Positions 1 through 8,836 of a stretch of DNA of 61,650 nt are shown piece by piece (the stretch's first letter is position 1; each line of letters opens with the position of its first letter). This DNA comes from Basidiobolus meristosporus CBS 931.73 (taxonomy: Eukaryota > Basidiobolomycota > Basidiobolomycetes > Basidiobolales > Basidiobolaceae). Both the position numbers and the translations under genes were made by a program. The stretch covers positions 1 to 61,650 of the forward strand of contig MCFE01000533.1 in assembly GCA_002104905.1 (NCBI GenBank). Reading direction: 5' to 3'. The notes under the pieces are model-generated. The model ran no database searches. It saw only the letters and a program-made list of their open reading frames with translations, and had not been told where the DNA came from.

Positions 1-252
1 GAACGAATACAACCACAGCCTTCTTTCCAGCGCCGATCTCGATCTACGGGGAACACTAGGTCAATACATCACACGGGAATCGACACATAACTGATGAACT
101 ACCTCCTTGGCAGCGGAGATTTGGACGGGGCGAAGCTCCTTCTTCAACTCGGGGACGTTGTTCTCCAAGTCGAAGAGTGCTTGAGCGACCATGAGCTCAG
201 TTTCATCGGGGGCAGCACCAGCTGGTTTCACGATTTTGTTGGAGGCAGACAT
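1..252 (-). CDS. RPS7: 40S ribosomal protein eS7, 5' part (cut by window edge)
   Basis: Structural protein of the small ribosomal subunit, needed for pre-rRNA processing. Exon 1 is 252-103 (50 codons, from MSASNKIVKP to the conserved ISAAKE). A 59-nt GT-AG intron (102-44) follows, and exon 2 (43-1) continues as EIGAGKKAVVVFV, matching the family's AAKEIEVGGGRKAIIIFVP block. The start context is purine-rich and no upstream in-frame ATG is needed. The rest of the gene (about 140 residues) lies outside the window. It is divergent from LSM12, so the 347-bp gap probably serves both promoters. Family assignment is secure from the N-terminal motif and the conserved junction. Confidence 0.93.
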
Positions 253-599
253 GGTTACTACGGTTATCGAAAGGGGGAATTAGAGAACATGTCATTGAGC
301 ATCCATATTGTGCCATCATTCATCCATTCGAGGTGGCGATTCGTGTTGGCGACGGTACATACCCTTGGAACTGGCTGGAATGATGAAAAGGGTGATGCCG
401 AGTACTCCAGCTGCCATTTATTTTCGGGGGTATCATGTGACTCGGGATCGGTTGATTTACCCACTCACTAAGCCAGCATTAAGCAAGCACTAAACCAGCT
501 AAAATTTCAATCGAACCTTACGTAAAAACGTTGATTTGAGGCTGGCGTGAACTTATCTCTTGAATCGGTGTTTGTTTATCCAGAGGCCTGCTGTACATT
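253..599. promoter_or_regulatory. Divergent promoter region between RPS7 and LSM12
   Basis: No ORF with a recognisable product. It separates two divergently transcribed housekeeping genes, so it should hold both promoters. I see no clear TATA box. Confidence 0.5.
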
Positions 600-1521
600 A
601 TGGAAACTGCTCAGAAACCCAAGAATCCCCCCTCCAACGCAGGTAATTAGAACGCTACCCAATGGTATAGAAGCCCTGCTCGCCCTAACGCTGCTCCTTT
701 AGGGCCAGCCCAAAGCCCACAACCTGCTCAGAACTCTTCGGAATGGGTGCTTGGTAAAAGAGTACGGGTCAAGACAGCGACCGACGAGGATTACGAGGGT
801 CAAATATACGCCTACGATCCGATCACCAACTGTGTTGTACTTCATATCCTTTGGAACAAACATCTGGTCGTTTATTAAGCTCATCTTTCGAGTGGTCCGC
901 ATCTTCACCATAAACCCTTAACTTAAGCCTTACAATGTTCAGCCAAACCAGTTGAATCTTCACTTCTGAAGATTTTCCAATCCACCGCCTCTCGTTACGA
1001 CTTTCGTATCCTGAAAATCAGCCACCTCAAAGACATCGTTCAGCTGGATACGAACGAAGACAAAAAGTGCGAGGATACCGAACCCTCGGTTGGCTTTGCC
1101 AACATAGATAAGATCAATACCCGTCAAACACAGGCGTTCCGCGAGACCCAGGCGAACATCGCAAGGATCGGTGTTGGGGTCGGTCAGGAAGGACAAGATA
1201 TATTTGATGCACTTAGCAAGACGTAAGTCCTGCTCCCAATATGGCTGTTGACATGGCTACTAACCACTGCTTCGCACGAAGGTTACCTTGTCGCTGGGTC
1301 AAGAACCAGATTATTGTATTGGAGGAGATATCCATCAGCCCACCGTACGATAGCGAAAGCTGTAAACCACTACGCGATCAATCGAACTCCTTGGCCAGAG
1401 TCAAGAGAGTGGTACGTGTATAGTTTGTTTGAGCTTCAGCAATATCCTTGGATGCTAACCAGATTGCCATTCATTCCTAAAGTTAGAAGGAGAGCGACGC
1501 CGCTTGGGACTTGATAAATGA
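600..1521 (+). CDS. LSM12: LSM12 family RNA-binding protein
   Basis: LSM12 couples an Lsm-like domain to an anticodon-binding (AD) domain and works with ataxin-2/Pbp1 in mRNA and stress-granule regulation. Five-exon model: 600-642, 703-836, 972-1222, 1282-1411, 1483-1521, giving 198 aa (human about 195). The N-terminal domain reads WVLGKRVRVKTATDEDYEGQ; the AD domain contains TRQTQAFRETQANIARIGVG and ends with WVKNQIIVLEEISISPPY, very close to the human IVVMEEVVITPPY block; the C-terminus is VLEGERRRLGLDK. Phases agree at all junctions. The second intron (837-971) is the least certain: its donor could lie about 30 nt downstream, or it could hide a small exon. The other introns are 59-71 nt. 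Confidence 0.88.
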
Positions 1522-1971
1522 TAATAAATTGAAATTCAATCAACCCACATTTCCTGGAATTGCCAATTTTCTCGTGAGGTATATTTGGAGCAACTCGTGG
1601 TGCATCTAAAACCCCACATAATGTTGGGAGGTTGAATGCTCATGTTTGAGGGTGTTTCACTCCAGCTCATCCCTCGCATCTACACCTGCATCCGCCCCCC
1701 GCCCTCGAAACAAAACTTTGCCTTATTTACCTCGGCAGACTTGCGACAAATGGGGAATTCATTTTGTCTGATCTCCACCGACATTCATATCTACTAAAGG
1801 AGCTCCAGTAATGATGAGTCAAGCCATTCACGAGCCAATGGTAGCAGATGGCGCATCAACAACCCATTCATCTAGAATCAACAAATTGATGCTTCCAGCC
1901 CGGCATCTGCATATAAGAAGCGCATTGCTCGGAAGCCCCCATTCCCCAAATCCACTCGATCTCCACCAGGA
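1522..1971. promoter_or_regulatory. LSM12 3' region and ALDC promoter with TATA-like box
   Basis: No coding potential I trust; reading frames here are interrupted. A TATAAG element at 1912-1917 sits about 60 nt upstream of the chosen ALDC start at 1972, the same spacing as TATA elements before several other genes in this window, which supports that start. Confidence 0.5.
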
Positions 1972-2780
1972 ATGTCCGAAGGCGTGGCTTTTCAAGCGGG
2001 AGCGATTTGGTCGCTCTTTATGGGTGATTACGACGGCGAAACGAAGATTCAAGAGTTATTGCAACACGGGGATTTCGGCATAGGGACCTTTCAGGTATTC
2101 AAGCTAGGCTTTTGAGAAATGCCCCGTTCTCCTCGCGCTTACCCCGCAATTCATAGGGTTTGGATGGAGAGCTAGTAGCCCTGGATTCCAAGATATATCA
2201 AGTTCCCATCAGTGGCTGCGCAATTGACGTTACTGAGGCAAAAAATACAGTACCGTTTGCGGTATTCACGAAGTTTGACTCCTCGATCGAACCTACTGAA
2301 CATACCTCAGACGTCGCTAGCTTCGAGGAGTTTGAGACAGCCATGGATGAGCTGCTTTTGAAGGAGTACGGCACCTTGAACTTCTACTACTTCATCAGAG
2401 TAGACGGCACGTTCCCAACTATGAAAGTGCGCTCGCTGTGCAAGCAAGCACGTCCGTACGAGCGTCTTTCCAAGGTGCAGAAGGAGGCCCAGGTAGAATT
2501 CACTTACGAGAATACCAAGGGCACTCTCGTGATCACCCGTTTTCCAGGGTACATGAAAACGTTGACCGTACCTGGTTATCACGTTCACTACATTAACGAT
2601 GAAAGAAGCATTGGTGGCCATGTACTTGGCTTCTCGATGGCACAGTCAGCTCAGGTGCGCACCGTTCAATGCAAAAAGTTCAATTTGGATCTCAGCCAGT
2701 CGGTTGATTTCGGAAATCTTGCCACAGATGATACTTCATTAGACAATGATTTAGTTACCATCGAGAAAAGTCGCCAATAA
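1972..2780 (+). CDS. Alpha-acetolactate decarboxylase (ALDC)
   Basis: Converts 2-acetolactate to acetoin and CO2, diverting an intermediate of branched-chain amino-acid synthesis to acetoin and avoiding diacetyl. Two exons: 1972-2094 and 2157-2780, with a 62-nt GT-AG intron; 248 aa, the usual family length. The N-terminal block (GAIWSLFMGDYDGETKIQELL, then HGDFGIGTF) matches the family's YDGDMTIGELLKHGDFGLGTF. The metal site is visible as GYHVHYINDERSIGGHVLGF, holding the three zinc-ligand histidines (HxH then GGH). The start follows a TATA-like element by 60 nt. No signal peptide or mitochondrial presequence is obvious. ALDC is mainly bacterial and patchy in fungi, so an old horizontal transfer with later intron gain is plausible but is inference. 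Confidence 0.9.
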
Positions 2781-3147
2781 ACCTAAATGTAGATTTACGT
2801 GTAACATTCCATTTAGCCATTGGCGCTAATGTGTACCTGAGGATCATTGCGGGTGCCTGAAAGTTAAGCTGTCAAATGTTGATTTATTTGCTGTATGGAT
2901 GCCGATGACATGAAGTCTAAGTGTTATCTATGCTCTAGTTTAACCTACTCTCTAGCCTAGTGTATCAACTTGCATACCAATATTATAGTTTACAGTTTTA
3001 GGTGTATAGCTAGTACCTTAAGCGAAGGCGAGGGGATATTCAACGATTATGAGTGCAGCGACACGTCAAAAGCTCATAAGGAGTGTCCGAAAGACACGAT
3101 GTTGGAAAGAACTATGGAATCGGAGATTTGGTCCAAACGTCCATCAT
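2781..3147. other. Convergent intergenic 3' region
   Basis: A 367-bp AT-rich stretch between the stop codons of ALDC and the minus-strand 7TM-RGS gene. It should hold both polyadenylation signals. No gene seen. Confidence 0.5.
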
Positions 3148-4581
3148 TTATACGTATAAGTCATTCTTGCCCTCCCAGTCAACACGCTTGGTCTTGACAT
3201 GTGCAAGGTAACGCAGATAGGTGTTCCGAAACATTAGCATCTTGATCTCCTCCGCAGCTTGGTCATACATGTCTACAGTAAACTGGTTCTTCTTTGCTTT
3301 ATCGACCAAGGCTCTACGCGTATTCGCTTCCAAGTTTACTTGAAACTCTGCGGAGTTTTTGATGAAGGTGTTGTAGATCTCTTGTAGCTCTGGGACCAGA
3401 TTTATTCTGTTCCCATTCAACTCTGCCTCACGCGTGTTCAAGGTGACATTTCGACAACGTTCATAGAATAGGACGTTCTCAACGGTGAAGTCAGATACGG
3501 TGAACAATTTGAAGTTTTCAAAATAAATTGGATTGCTAAGAAGGGACTCGAAGGCCTCCATGCTGAATTCGGTTTCTGCGGAGGTGCGCCGAGAGAAGGA
3601 GAACGTATGACGTAATGCGTTGATCAACGGATAGGTGACAGCAAAGAAGCTAGTCACCATCAGGGGAAGGCCCCACCACAGACTATTGGGAACATACTGG
3701 TTTAGCGTGCCGTTTTTGTCAATGTTGAGGGAAATGAGGAAGATGCAGAACCCAACGCACGACACAAGTGAAGTGACTATGAGTTCTATACGAATTCCGT
3801 AAGCGTCCTTGACCGTCCACAGCTGATAAACAAGGTATGGGAAGCATATCAAGATATAGATACAGGCAAACACATCATGCGGGTAATATTCCCAACCTTT
3901 CATGCAGTCTTCCGAGACCGCGGCAAAATTCATCACGAAGCGGGTGCTTAAAAGCTGGACGACAAACGCCACCCCTAGATGAAACATCAGGATAATAGAA
4001 ATAACGGTGCTAATGTATTGGCCAGAGAGCATGTAGCGACGGCGGTAGTACCAATTTTGGGTCAAATCGTTTCCTTTGAATCCCCACAGTTGTGGACGGG
4101 CATCCTGAAGAACTGAACCAGGATCGGAGGGGGCGCTCTGGGAGTGGGAATCCGTAAGGCCGTGCAATTCGTATGACGATCCATTGCTCTTCCTTCGGCT
4201 CCCAGTGAACAGCTTAATCAGGGATTTTGGTCGGTAGTCGGATTTCTCGGTTTGATTCAAAGCCACCGCTAACCTTGCTTCGCTAAATTTGTAATAGAAC
4301 AGTAGCCGTAGAGCTCGCGCCAAAATCGACAGGTACAGCAAGGGTTGTGCCAGAGAAGCAATCCACAGGTTTAAGAAGCAGGGAAGCTTCTCAGATGGTA
4401 GCAGTGCGACATAATTGATTATAAGGATAATGGAGGAGATGGCGCTAACGATGGTCAGACCTGGAGAACGATATCTGATGGTGTCTAAGTATCTCTTTCG
4501 CCACAGCAAAATCAGCGCGATGATGATGTGCACACTCCATACGATGGATACAGTGAGAAGAATTACCTCTCGAGTCTCCAT
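3148..4581 (-). CDS. Seven-transmembrane protein with C-terminal RGS domain
   Basis: Putative plasma-membrane receptor-type regulator that speeds GTP hydrolysis on a G-alpha subunit, an architecture known from fungi and from plant RGS1. Intronless, 477 aa from the ATG at 4581. The longer upstream frame begins only with GTG, and a TATTAAAA element about 60 nt upstream (4640-4647) supports 4581. Residues ~1-130 hold three hydrophobic spans. A polar loop of about 90 residues rich in Ser/Lys (RKSNGSSYELHG) follows, then four more spans (YISTVISIILMFHLGVAF; VFACIYILICFPYLVY; LIVTSLVSCVGFCIFLIS; LMVTSFFAVTYPLI). Residues ~365-470 form the RGS box, starting SMEAFESLLSNPIYFENF and running to MLMFRNTYLRYL. 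The ligand is unknown. Confidence 0.82.
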   Translation of the reverse strand: METREVILLTVSIVWSVHIIIALILLWRKRYLDTIRYRSPGLTIVSAISSIILIINYVALLPSEKLPCFLNLWIASLAQPLLYLSILARALRLLFYYKFSEARLAVALNQTEKSDYRPKSLIKLFTGSRRKSNGSSYELHGLTDSHSQSAPSDPGSVLQDARPQLWGFKGNDLTQNWYYRRRYMLSGQYISTVISIILMFHLGVAFVVQLLSTRFVMNFAAVSEDCMKGWEYYPHDVFACIYILICFPYLVYQLWTVKDAYGIRIELIVTSLVSCVGFCIFLISLNIDKNGTLNQYVPNSLWWGLPLMVTSFFAVTYPLINALRHTFSFSRRTSAETEFSMEAFESLLSNPIYFENFKLFTVSDFTVENVLFYERCRNVTLNTREAELNGNRINLVPELQEIYNTFIKNSAEFQVNLEANTRRALVDKAKKNQFTVDMYDQAAEEIKMLMFRNTYLRYLAHVKTKRVDWEGKNDLYV

Positions 4582-5545
4582 AACGTAGCAACGACTATTC
4601 CAGAGGAATAATCCAGCTATTTTCCTCTCATCACCGCCTTTTAATATTAATTCACGTAGTACGGTGACTGCAAAAAAGCTCACCTGAGGGTAGATCTTGA
4701 TTCCATCGGATCAAAGATAATTCCTTATCTCCTCTTTACTAGAACTTGTACGGCATGTAGGACACCTCAGCATCTCGAGCAAGGGCAGAGGCTATCGATG
4801 GAATCACTAGTCTATACGGAACATACTAATCCTGTTCGCCGCACTTGTCAAACGGGTTTTTTCTCAAGCTTTAGAGTTCAGCAAGGGTGGAGAGGGTAAC
4901 CAAATTTTTAGCCTAGAGCGACACTACCAAATACTGGGGATTGGCATGAAACAAACGATATGCTAACGGGTTGGCAGGAAGCAGATATAACACTGATTTT
5001 CCTTGTGCCACGACCCCATCTTTGCACCCGTAGATTATCAAATGACTACCAGATATGGAAGCTATATCTGTACGGGCGATTGACGAGTAGCACTGCAATA
5101 CATCCAGTCGACCATTTGAGCTGTGATTATCAACGATTCGAGATCTTCTCACCGGATATTGGCGAGGTCCCTCACACAATTGCCACATCTTTCTCCACTT
5201 TCTAATGGATGTGCTCGGAAATTAACCTTCTCCGGTTGTGGATGGCATAGCGTGCGGTGTACTTAATCGACAATATCCTTCAGGTATTTATGAGGGGCTC
5301 AGCCATTTTCATATCTATGGTTACGGTGTGGTCACATTCATATCGATAGTTGCCACAGAGACCATTTGTAACCGCCTTCACATTGATGAGGCCAAGAAAG
5401 GTAAATGGCAAATCATATGGGCTGATTTATATATTAAGTTCTAGTCAGGCGGGTAGCTTAGGAATTATACAAAAGAGAAATAGGGGATATTTGGGTGGTT
5501 CCTAGGGCGGTTCCTAGGGCGGTTCCTAATTTTACAGATGCTTTC
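4582..5545. other. Intergenic region with three 12-bp tandem repeats
   Basis: 964 bp without a convincing gene. It holds the promoter of the 7TM-RGS gene (TATTAAAA at 4640-4647, minus strand). Near its right end a 12-bp unit, GGGCGGTTCCTA, occurs three times at 5493-5528 (first copy GGGTGGTTCCTA). The short ORFs at 4913-5205 and 5238-5444 look random. Confidence 0.5.
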
Positions 5546-5818
5546 TCAATTGCGAAGCATAGTTGGGGTTAACGTGAACCGTAACGTAACAACATGGTGG
5601 TTGAGGTTCTCCAGGGGAAACCCATCTTCGATAACTTGCTCGAAGTCTGGCGATTTCCTCATCACATCCAGCGCCTCGTCGAGGGGGAACTGGTATTCCT
5701 TCTCCTTCGATAAGAAGGATTTCCGGGATTTTCGCGCGAGGATTTGGAGGTGCTTACGAAGAAGTAGTTTTATGGTGACACCCTTGGAGCTTGTGCTGCC
5801 TTCGCTAAACCGATTCAT
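5546..5818 (-). CDS. Small hypothetical protein (90 aa), TATA-driven
   Basis: Not recognised. A single ATG-initiated frame of 90 codons with coding-like codon choice (C/G-rich third positions). A GATATAAAAG element lies about 50-60 nt upstream (near 5868-5877), the spacing seen for other genes here. The protein is basic near the N-terminus (LLLRKHLQILARKSRKSF), then acidic (EALDVMRKSPDFEQVIEDGF); no signal peptide or membrane span. It may be a complete small gene or an exon of a longer one; a potential GT donor lies near its end. Confidence 0.5.
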   Translation of the reverse strand: MNRFSEGSTSSKGVTIKLLLRKHLQILARKSRKSFLSKEKEYQFPLDEALDVMRKSPDFEQVIEDGFPLENLNHHVVTLRFTLTPTMLRN

Positions 5819-6501
5819 TGATGTGAGTGGATGGTGTGCGATGTCAACTCATCACCGTGCGAATCGCTTTTATATCCGAGGTTGTTGCGGTGGTGCTGCA
5901 TGGGCTTGGAGCACACCTGTCGCCCAAGAGATTGTTTAGGGAACAGGAACCGGATCTTCCCTGGCCACCAATAGGGAGATGCGACCAAGCCAACTTGCTC
6001 AGGCCTATTGCAGACCGATCTGTTGATCAGTCAAGCGGATGGGCATTTCCATTACAATGCTAGTGATAGGTAATCGACAAACACAAAGTTGGATGGTATA
6101 TGGCTAAACAGGGAGTGGCCTCACCCATACGATGGAGATGCCACGCATGTCAGTTACTGATGGTCCATCCGGAACCCCCATGCTGTTAGTCCCTTTTGTC
6201 TCAGTCATGTAGTGGGATTCCGTTGGTCCACTGCAGAATGTTCTCGTCAATGAGGGTAATATTCGGCCAATGCATCGGTGGGCTACCATCGACAACCCTC
6301 AGAATATCCACTGATTAGCCGTGAAACAACCCTGAACTCACACTCTTGGCAGGTCGGCTTCTTTAGAACCCCTCCCCAAGACAATGTTTTAAACTCGTGA
6401 TACATCAGCCAATCCACCATATCCACCCTCCCACCACACTGACCAGAGTCGCCTCGCGTAAATCGGGAAATTTATTTCTATCAAACCAAGCCAAAGACCA
6501 A
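5819..6501. other. Intergenic region
   Basis: Holds the TATA element of the 90-aa gene. The remaining short frames show no conserved motif, and I see no other gene. Confidence 0.4.
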
Positions 6502-6723
6502 TCAATTCTTCAGGTAGTTCCGGTTCCGGTCTTCCAGCTTGGGTTCGCTCACGGATGGATTCTGAGCGCGTCCAGCGGACCCGCCCTCTTTAGGGTTCCC
6601 ATGCTCGTTGAGATTCGAGAGCCGTTGTGCTTCACGTTCGGCCACTTCTTGTTGGGTGGGTGGCTGAACGTTGCGGATCTCCTCATTGCTAGCCAGGTTG
6701 TCTCCGATGAAGTTACGTTCCAT
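6502..6723 (-). CDS. Small hydrophilic hypothetical protein (73 aa)
   Basis: Not recognised. ATG at 6723, preceded by a CA-rich leader and a TTATAAAAGC element about 90-100 nt upstream (around 6815-6824), so probably a real gene. The product is very hydrophilic and probably disordered (NVQPPTQQEVAEREAQRL, GNPKEGGSAGRAQNPS), with no hydrophobic segment. Such composition is common in small fungal stress or conidiation proteins, but no specific family motif is visible. Confidence 0.5.
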   Translation of the reverse strand: MERNFIGDNLASNEEIRNVQPPTQQEVAEREAQRLSNLNEHGNPKEGGSAGRAQNPSVSEPKLEDRNRNYLKN

Positions 6724-6907
6724 GGTGGTTTGTTTCTATTGGATCAGGTGTTGTTGTGAAGTTGGGGTGAATGCAGTGAGACACTTGCTCAGATGGTTGA
6801 AACCGCAGGCTTGCGTTCGCTTTTATAATGCGTGGATGTCAGTGCCGCACCAAGTAGGCAGTAATAGCCAAGGACCAGATAAGGAAATGAAGATCGTAAT
6901 GGTGATT

Positions 6908-7141
6908 TCAGGTTGACGACAATCCCACTGTGACGATGACATACACCACCATGATCCCAATCCTACAGCTGTTCCTCCGCTCGACGCGCGGTTGGCCGAA
7001 ATTCATGTCATTGTGCTCCGCCATGAAATCAATCATGGAGATTAGAAATGCTCGCTCCCACATCCCCATTAAATCCCACGCCCAATCCTGTACCTTCCCC
7101 AACCGGTTCGAGTCAAGAATAGGGAGCCGTTCCAGATTCAT
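6908..7141 (-). CDS. Doubtful short ORF (77 aa) with hydrophobic C-terminus
   Basis: ATG at 7141. Third positions look coding-like, and the frame ends with a hydrophobic stretch (CRIGIMVVYVIVTVGL) that could be a tail anchor. The middle contains WDLMGMWERAFLISMIDFM. No family recognised. The frame upstream of the ATG stays open for about 12 codons, so this could be the last exon or a relic of a larger membrane protein. Confidence 0.3.
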   Translation of the reverse strand: MNLERLPILDSNRLGKVQDWAWDLMGMWERAFLISMIDFMAEHNDMNFGQPRVERRNSCRIGIMVVYVIVTVGLSST

Positions 7142-7491
7142 CAGTGCCAACGTCCTCAAGAGAAAAGGATTCGATTCCGGCGGTCAGGCTAAAATCTGAT
7201 TGGGATTCGACTTGATTTATTTCTCTATACCTTGGCCATGACCGTTGGTATTCACATATTAGATTGGCTTACTAGGTGATGGATTTCATTAAGTTCATGT
7301 CTGTTGGGGAAATATACTATTATGGCTTATGTACATTGCTTCTAATGGATGCTCTACTGAATCCCTCTATCTTGACTTCCCGGCTTGTTCCATGCTCACC
7401 TTAGTCAGCACTCTGGAGAGAAGAAAAGAGGGGCATGGTGACGCCTTTCTTCTATCGCTTGGACTGAGCCCCTTCACTTCCTGGGACTCGC

Positions 7492-7647
7492 TCAGAACGT
7501 CAGATCCTCCATCGAGTTGATCAGGTACATGGATACCTCTCTCTCCGAGAGAAACTCGTTGCTCGGCTCGATCGGTAGTGCTGTGACACTGCCGAGAATG
7601 AGCACGGCCACAGTGAATGCAACTTGGACAGAGATGGTGACTTTCAT
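7492..7647 (-). CDS. Small secreted peptide precursor (51 aa), left copy
   Basis: Identical to the copy at 11249-11404. The N-terminus is a strong signal peptide (MKVTISVQVAFTVAVLILG, then SVTALP with a likely cleavage after TA), followed by about 28 mostly acidic residues (IEPSNEFLSEREVSMYLINS). The leader is CA-rich and contains the AAGCAAGCAAGC type of tract typical of fungal 5' UTRs. A good 56-nt intron (7536-7481, GTATCC...CCCAG) would replace the last 14 residues and continue into EVEGLSPSDRRK, ending at 7367 (74 aa). In this copy the spliced C-terminus differs from the right copy because the repeat boundary lies inside that exon. Family unknown; cysteine-free before splicing. Confidence 0.55.
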   Translation of the reverse strand: MKVTISVQVAFTVAVLILGSVTALPIEPSNEFLSEREVSMYLINSMEDLTF

Positions 7648-7732
7648 GTTGGATGTGGTGGTTGATGGAAGCTAGAACACCCGGATATAGTGGCTAGTGC
7701 TTGGTTGTTTGCTTGCTTGCTTGCTTAGTTGA

Positions 7733-7962
7733 TTTACGTAGGTGTAGGTGTAGGTGTGTGAGTATGCGTTCGCGAGTGTGAGTGTGAGTGTGAGTGCGAG
7801 TGCGAGTAGGTGGATGAATGGGTAGATAGGTGGGTGTGTACGGATGAGATGTGCTGGAGTTGGCCCACAGTAAGTAACCGGTTGTGGCAATGGTGGTGGC
7901 AACGGTGGTGCTCTGAAATCACAAGCAGTGTGGATGATGATGACGGTGGTGGTGGTGGTGGA
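7733..7962. repeat. Microsatellite cluster (GTGTGA and GGT units)
   Basis: Tandem GTAGGT, GTGAGT/GCGAGT units (7735-7808) and a GGT run (about 7944-7960) lie in the leader of the peptide gene. The mirrored right arm has the same units in different copy number. The His/Thr/Ser-repeat reading frames across this tract are artefacts of the repeat. Confidence 0.8.
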
Positions 7963-8434
7963 TCACTTGGTCTTGCTCAAGTCTACTCTATACGATGAGC
8001 AATCCTTTCGACTGATGGCGGCGTCAGTGACAGGTGCGGTTGTTGTTGGGATGTACTCAACTGGCTTGTCTGGCCACACCAACCTCGAGGGCGCATTTAT
8101 ATCCACACTCAACATCAGGATTCCAGGTAGGTCGGCCGTTTCAGGAGCCGAGTATATCCATATTAGCTAATTTCCTGTCTCATCAACATTGTCGAGCATA
8201 AGTGGAATGTCATTAGTGTTCTATTCGCTATTCGCCGTTTTCCATTCACCATTCACCGTCACCACCAGCCTCTCCCCTTATCCGCTTGCTTCTTTCCCCA
8301 TCCAGTTCATCTATCGTTTACCATCTCCCCTCCCCCCTCCCTTCAGCACCCCCTTTTTTTGCTTAGAGTTGCATTGATACGAGTACGAATCCAGGCACCC
8401 TACGGATCTCTCTATATGGTAATCAACATGTAAC

Positions 8435-8836
8435 TCTATAGAGCGATCAAGGAGCGCTTTTCTAGCTTCTTGCATACGCTTATATATGCCGGAGCTGACC
8501 GATATTTATCAAGATTTGATCAGAGTTTTTGGTTTGTATTCTCGTGTTGCTTGCCCTCAGATTCTCATCGAAACAAGCGGGCACATAAGCTATGTTGCGG
8601 TTACGCAAAATTGTATAGCATTCACAACATTGCCAGACACTCATGAGAAATTGAAGAAATGAAACCCATTTTTAGCATTGCATTCAAGTAGTGGATGCTG
8701 AATGCTCATCGCGGTCCAATCAGCAATCTCACGCAAGGATCATTTTTGATTCATCCTTTACCAAGCATATACAACGCAACACCACGACTTCACAGTAGTA
8801 AACGAGTAGAGGTGATCGCGACGAGCTTACACAACC
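8435..8836. promoter_or_regulatory. BET2 upstream region
   Basis: 402 bp of unique sequence between the left inverted-repeat arm and the BET2 start. AT-rich with a weak TATA-like ATATAC near 8768. No gene seen. Confidence 0.4.

Larger units (their letters stand above)
7389..8434 (+). repeat. Left arm of ~1.05 kb inverted repeat flanking BET2
   Basis: 7389-8434 is the near-perfect reverse complement of 10457-11507. Inner boundary: both arms match up to GGTAATCAACATGTAACT and then diverge. Outer boundary: both match from TCCATGCTCACC inward. The arms differ mainly in microsatellite length (GGT units near 7945-7960, GTGTGA/GTGCGA units at 7735-7808) and in a few substitutions around 8230. Each arm carries the small secreted-peptide gene. 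Confidence 0.92.

Noticed and set aside
4582-4683. N-terminal extension of the 7TM-RGS protein
   Set aside because: It begins with GTG, lies across the putative TATA element and adds no conserved sequence.
7672-7998. His/Ser/Thr- and Trp/Val-rich frames in the inverted-repeat arms
   Set aside because: They translate microsatellites (GTGTGA, GGT) and differ between arms only in repeat number.
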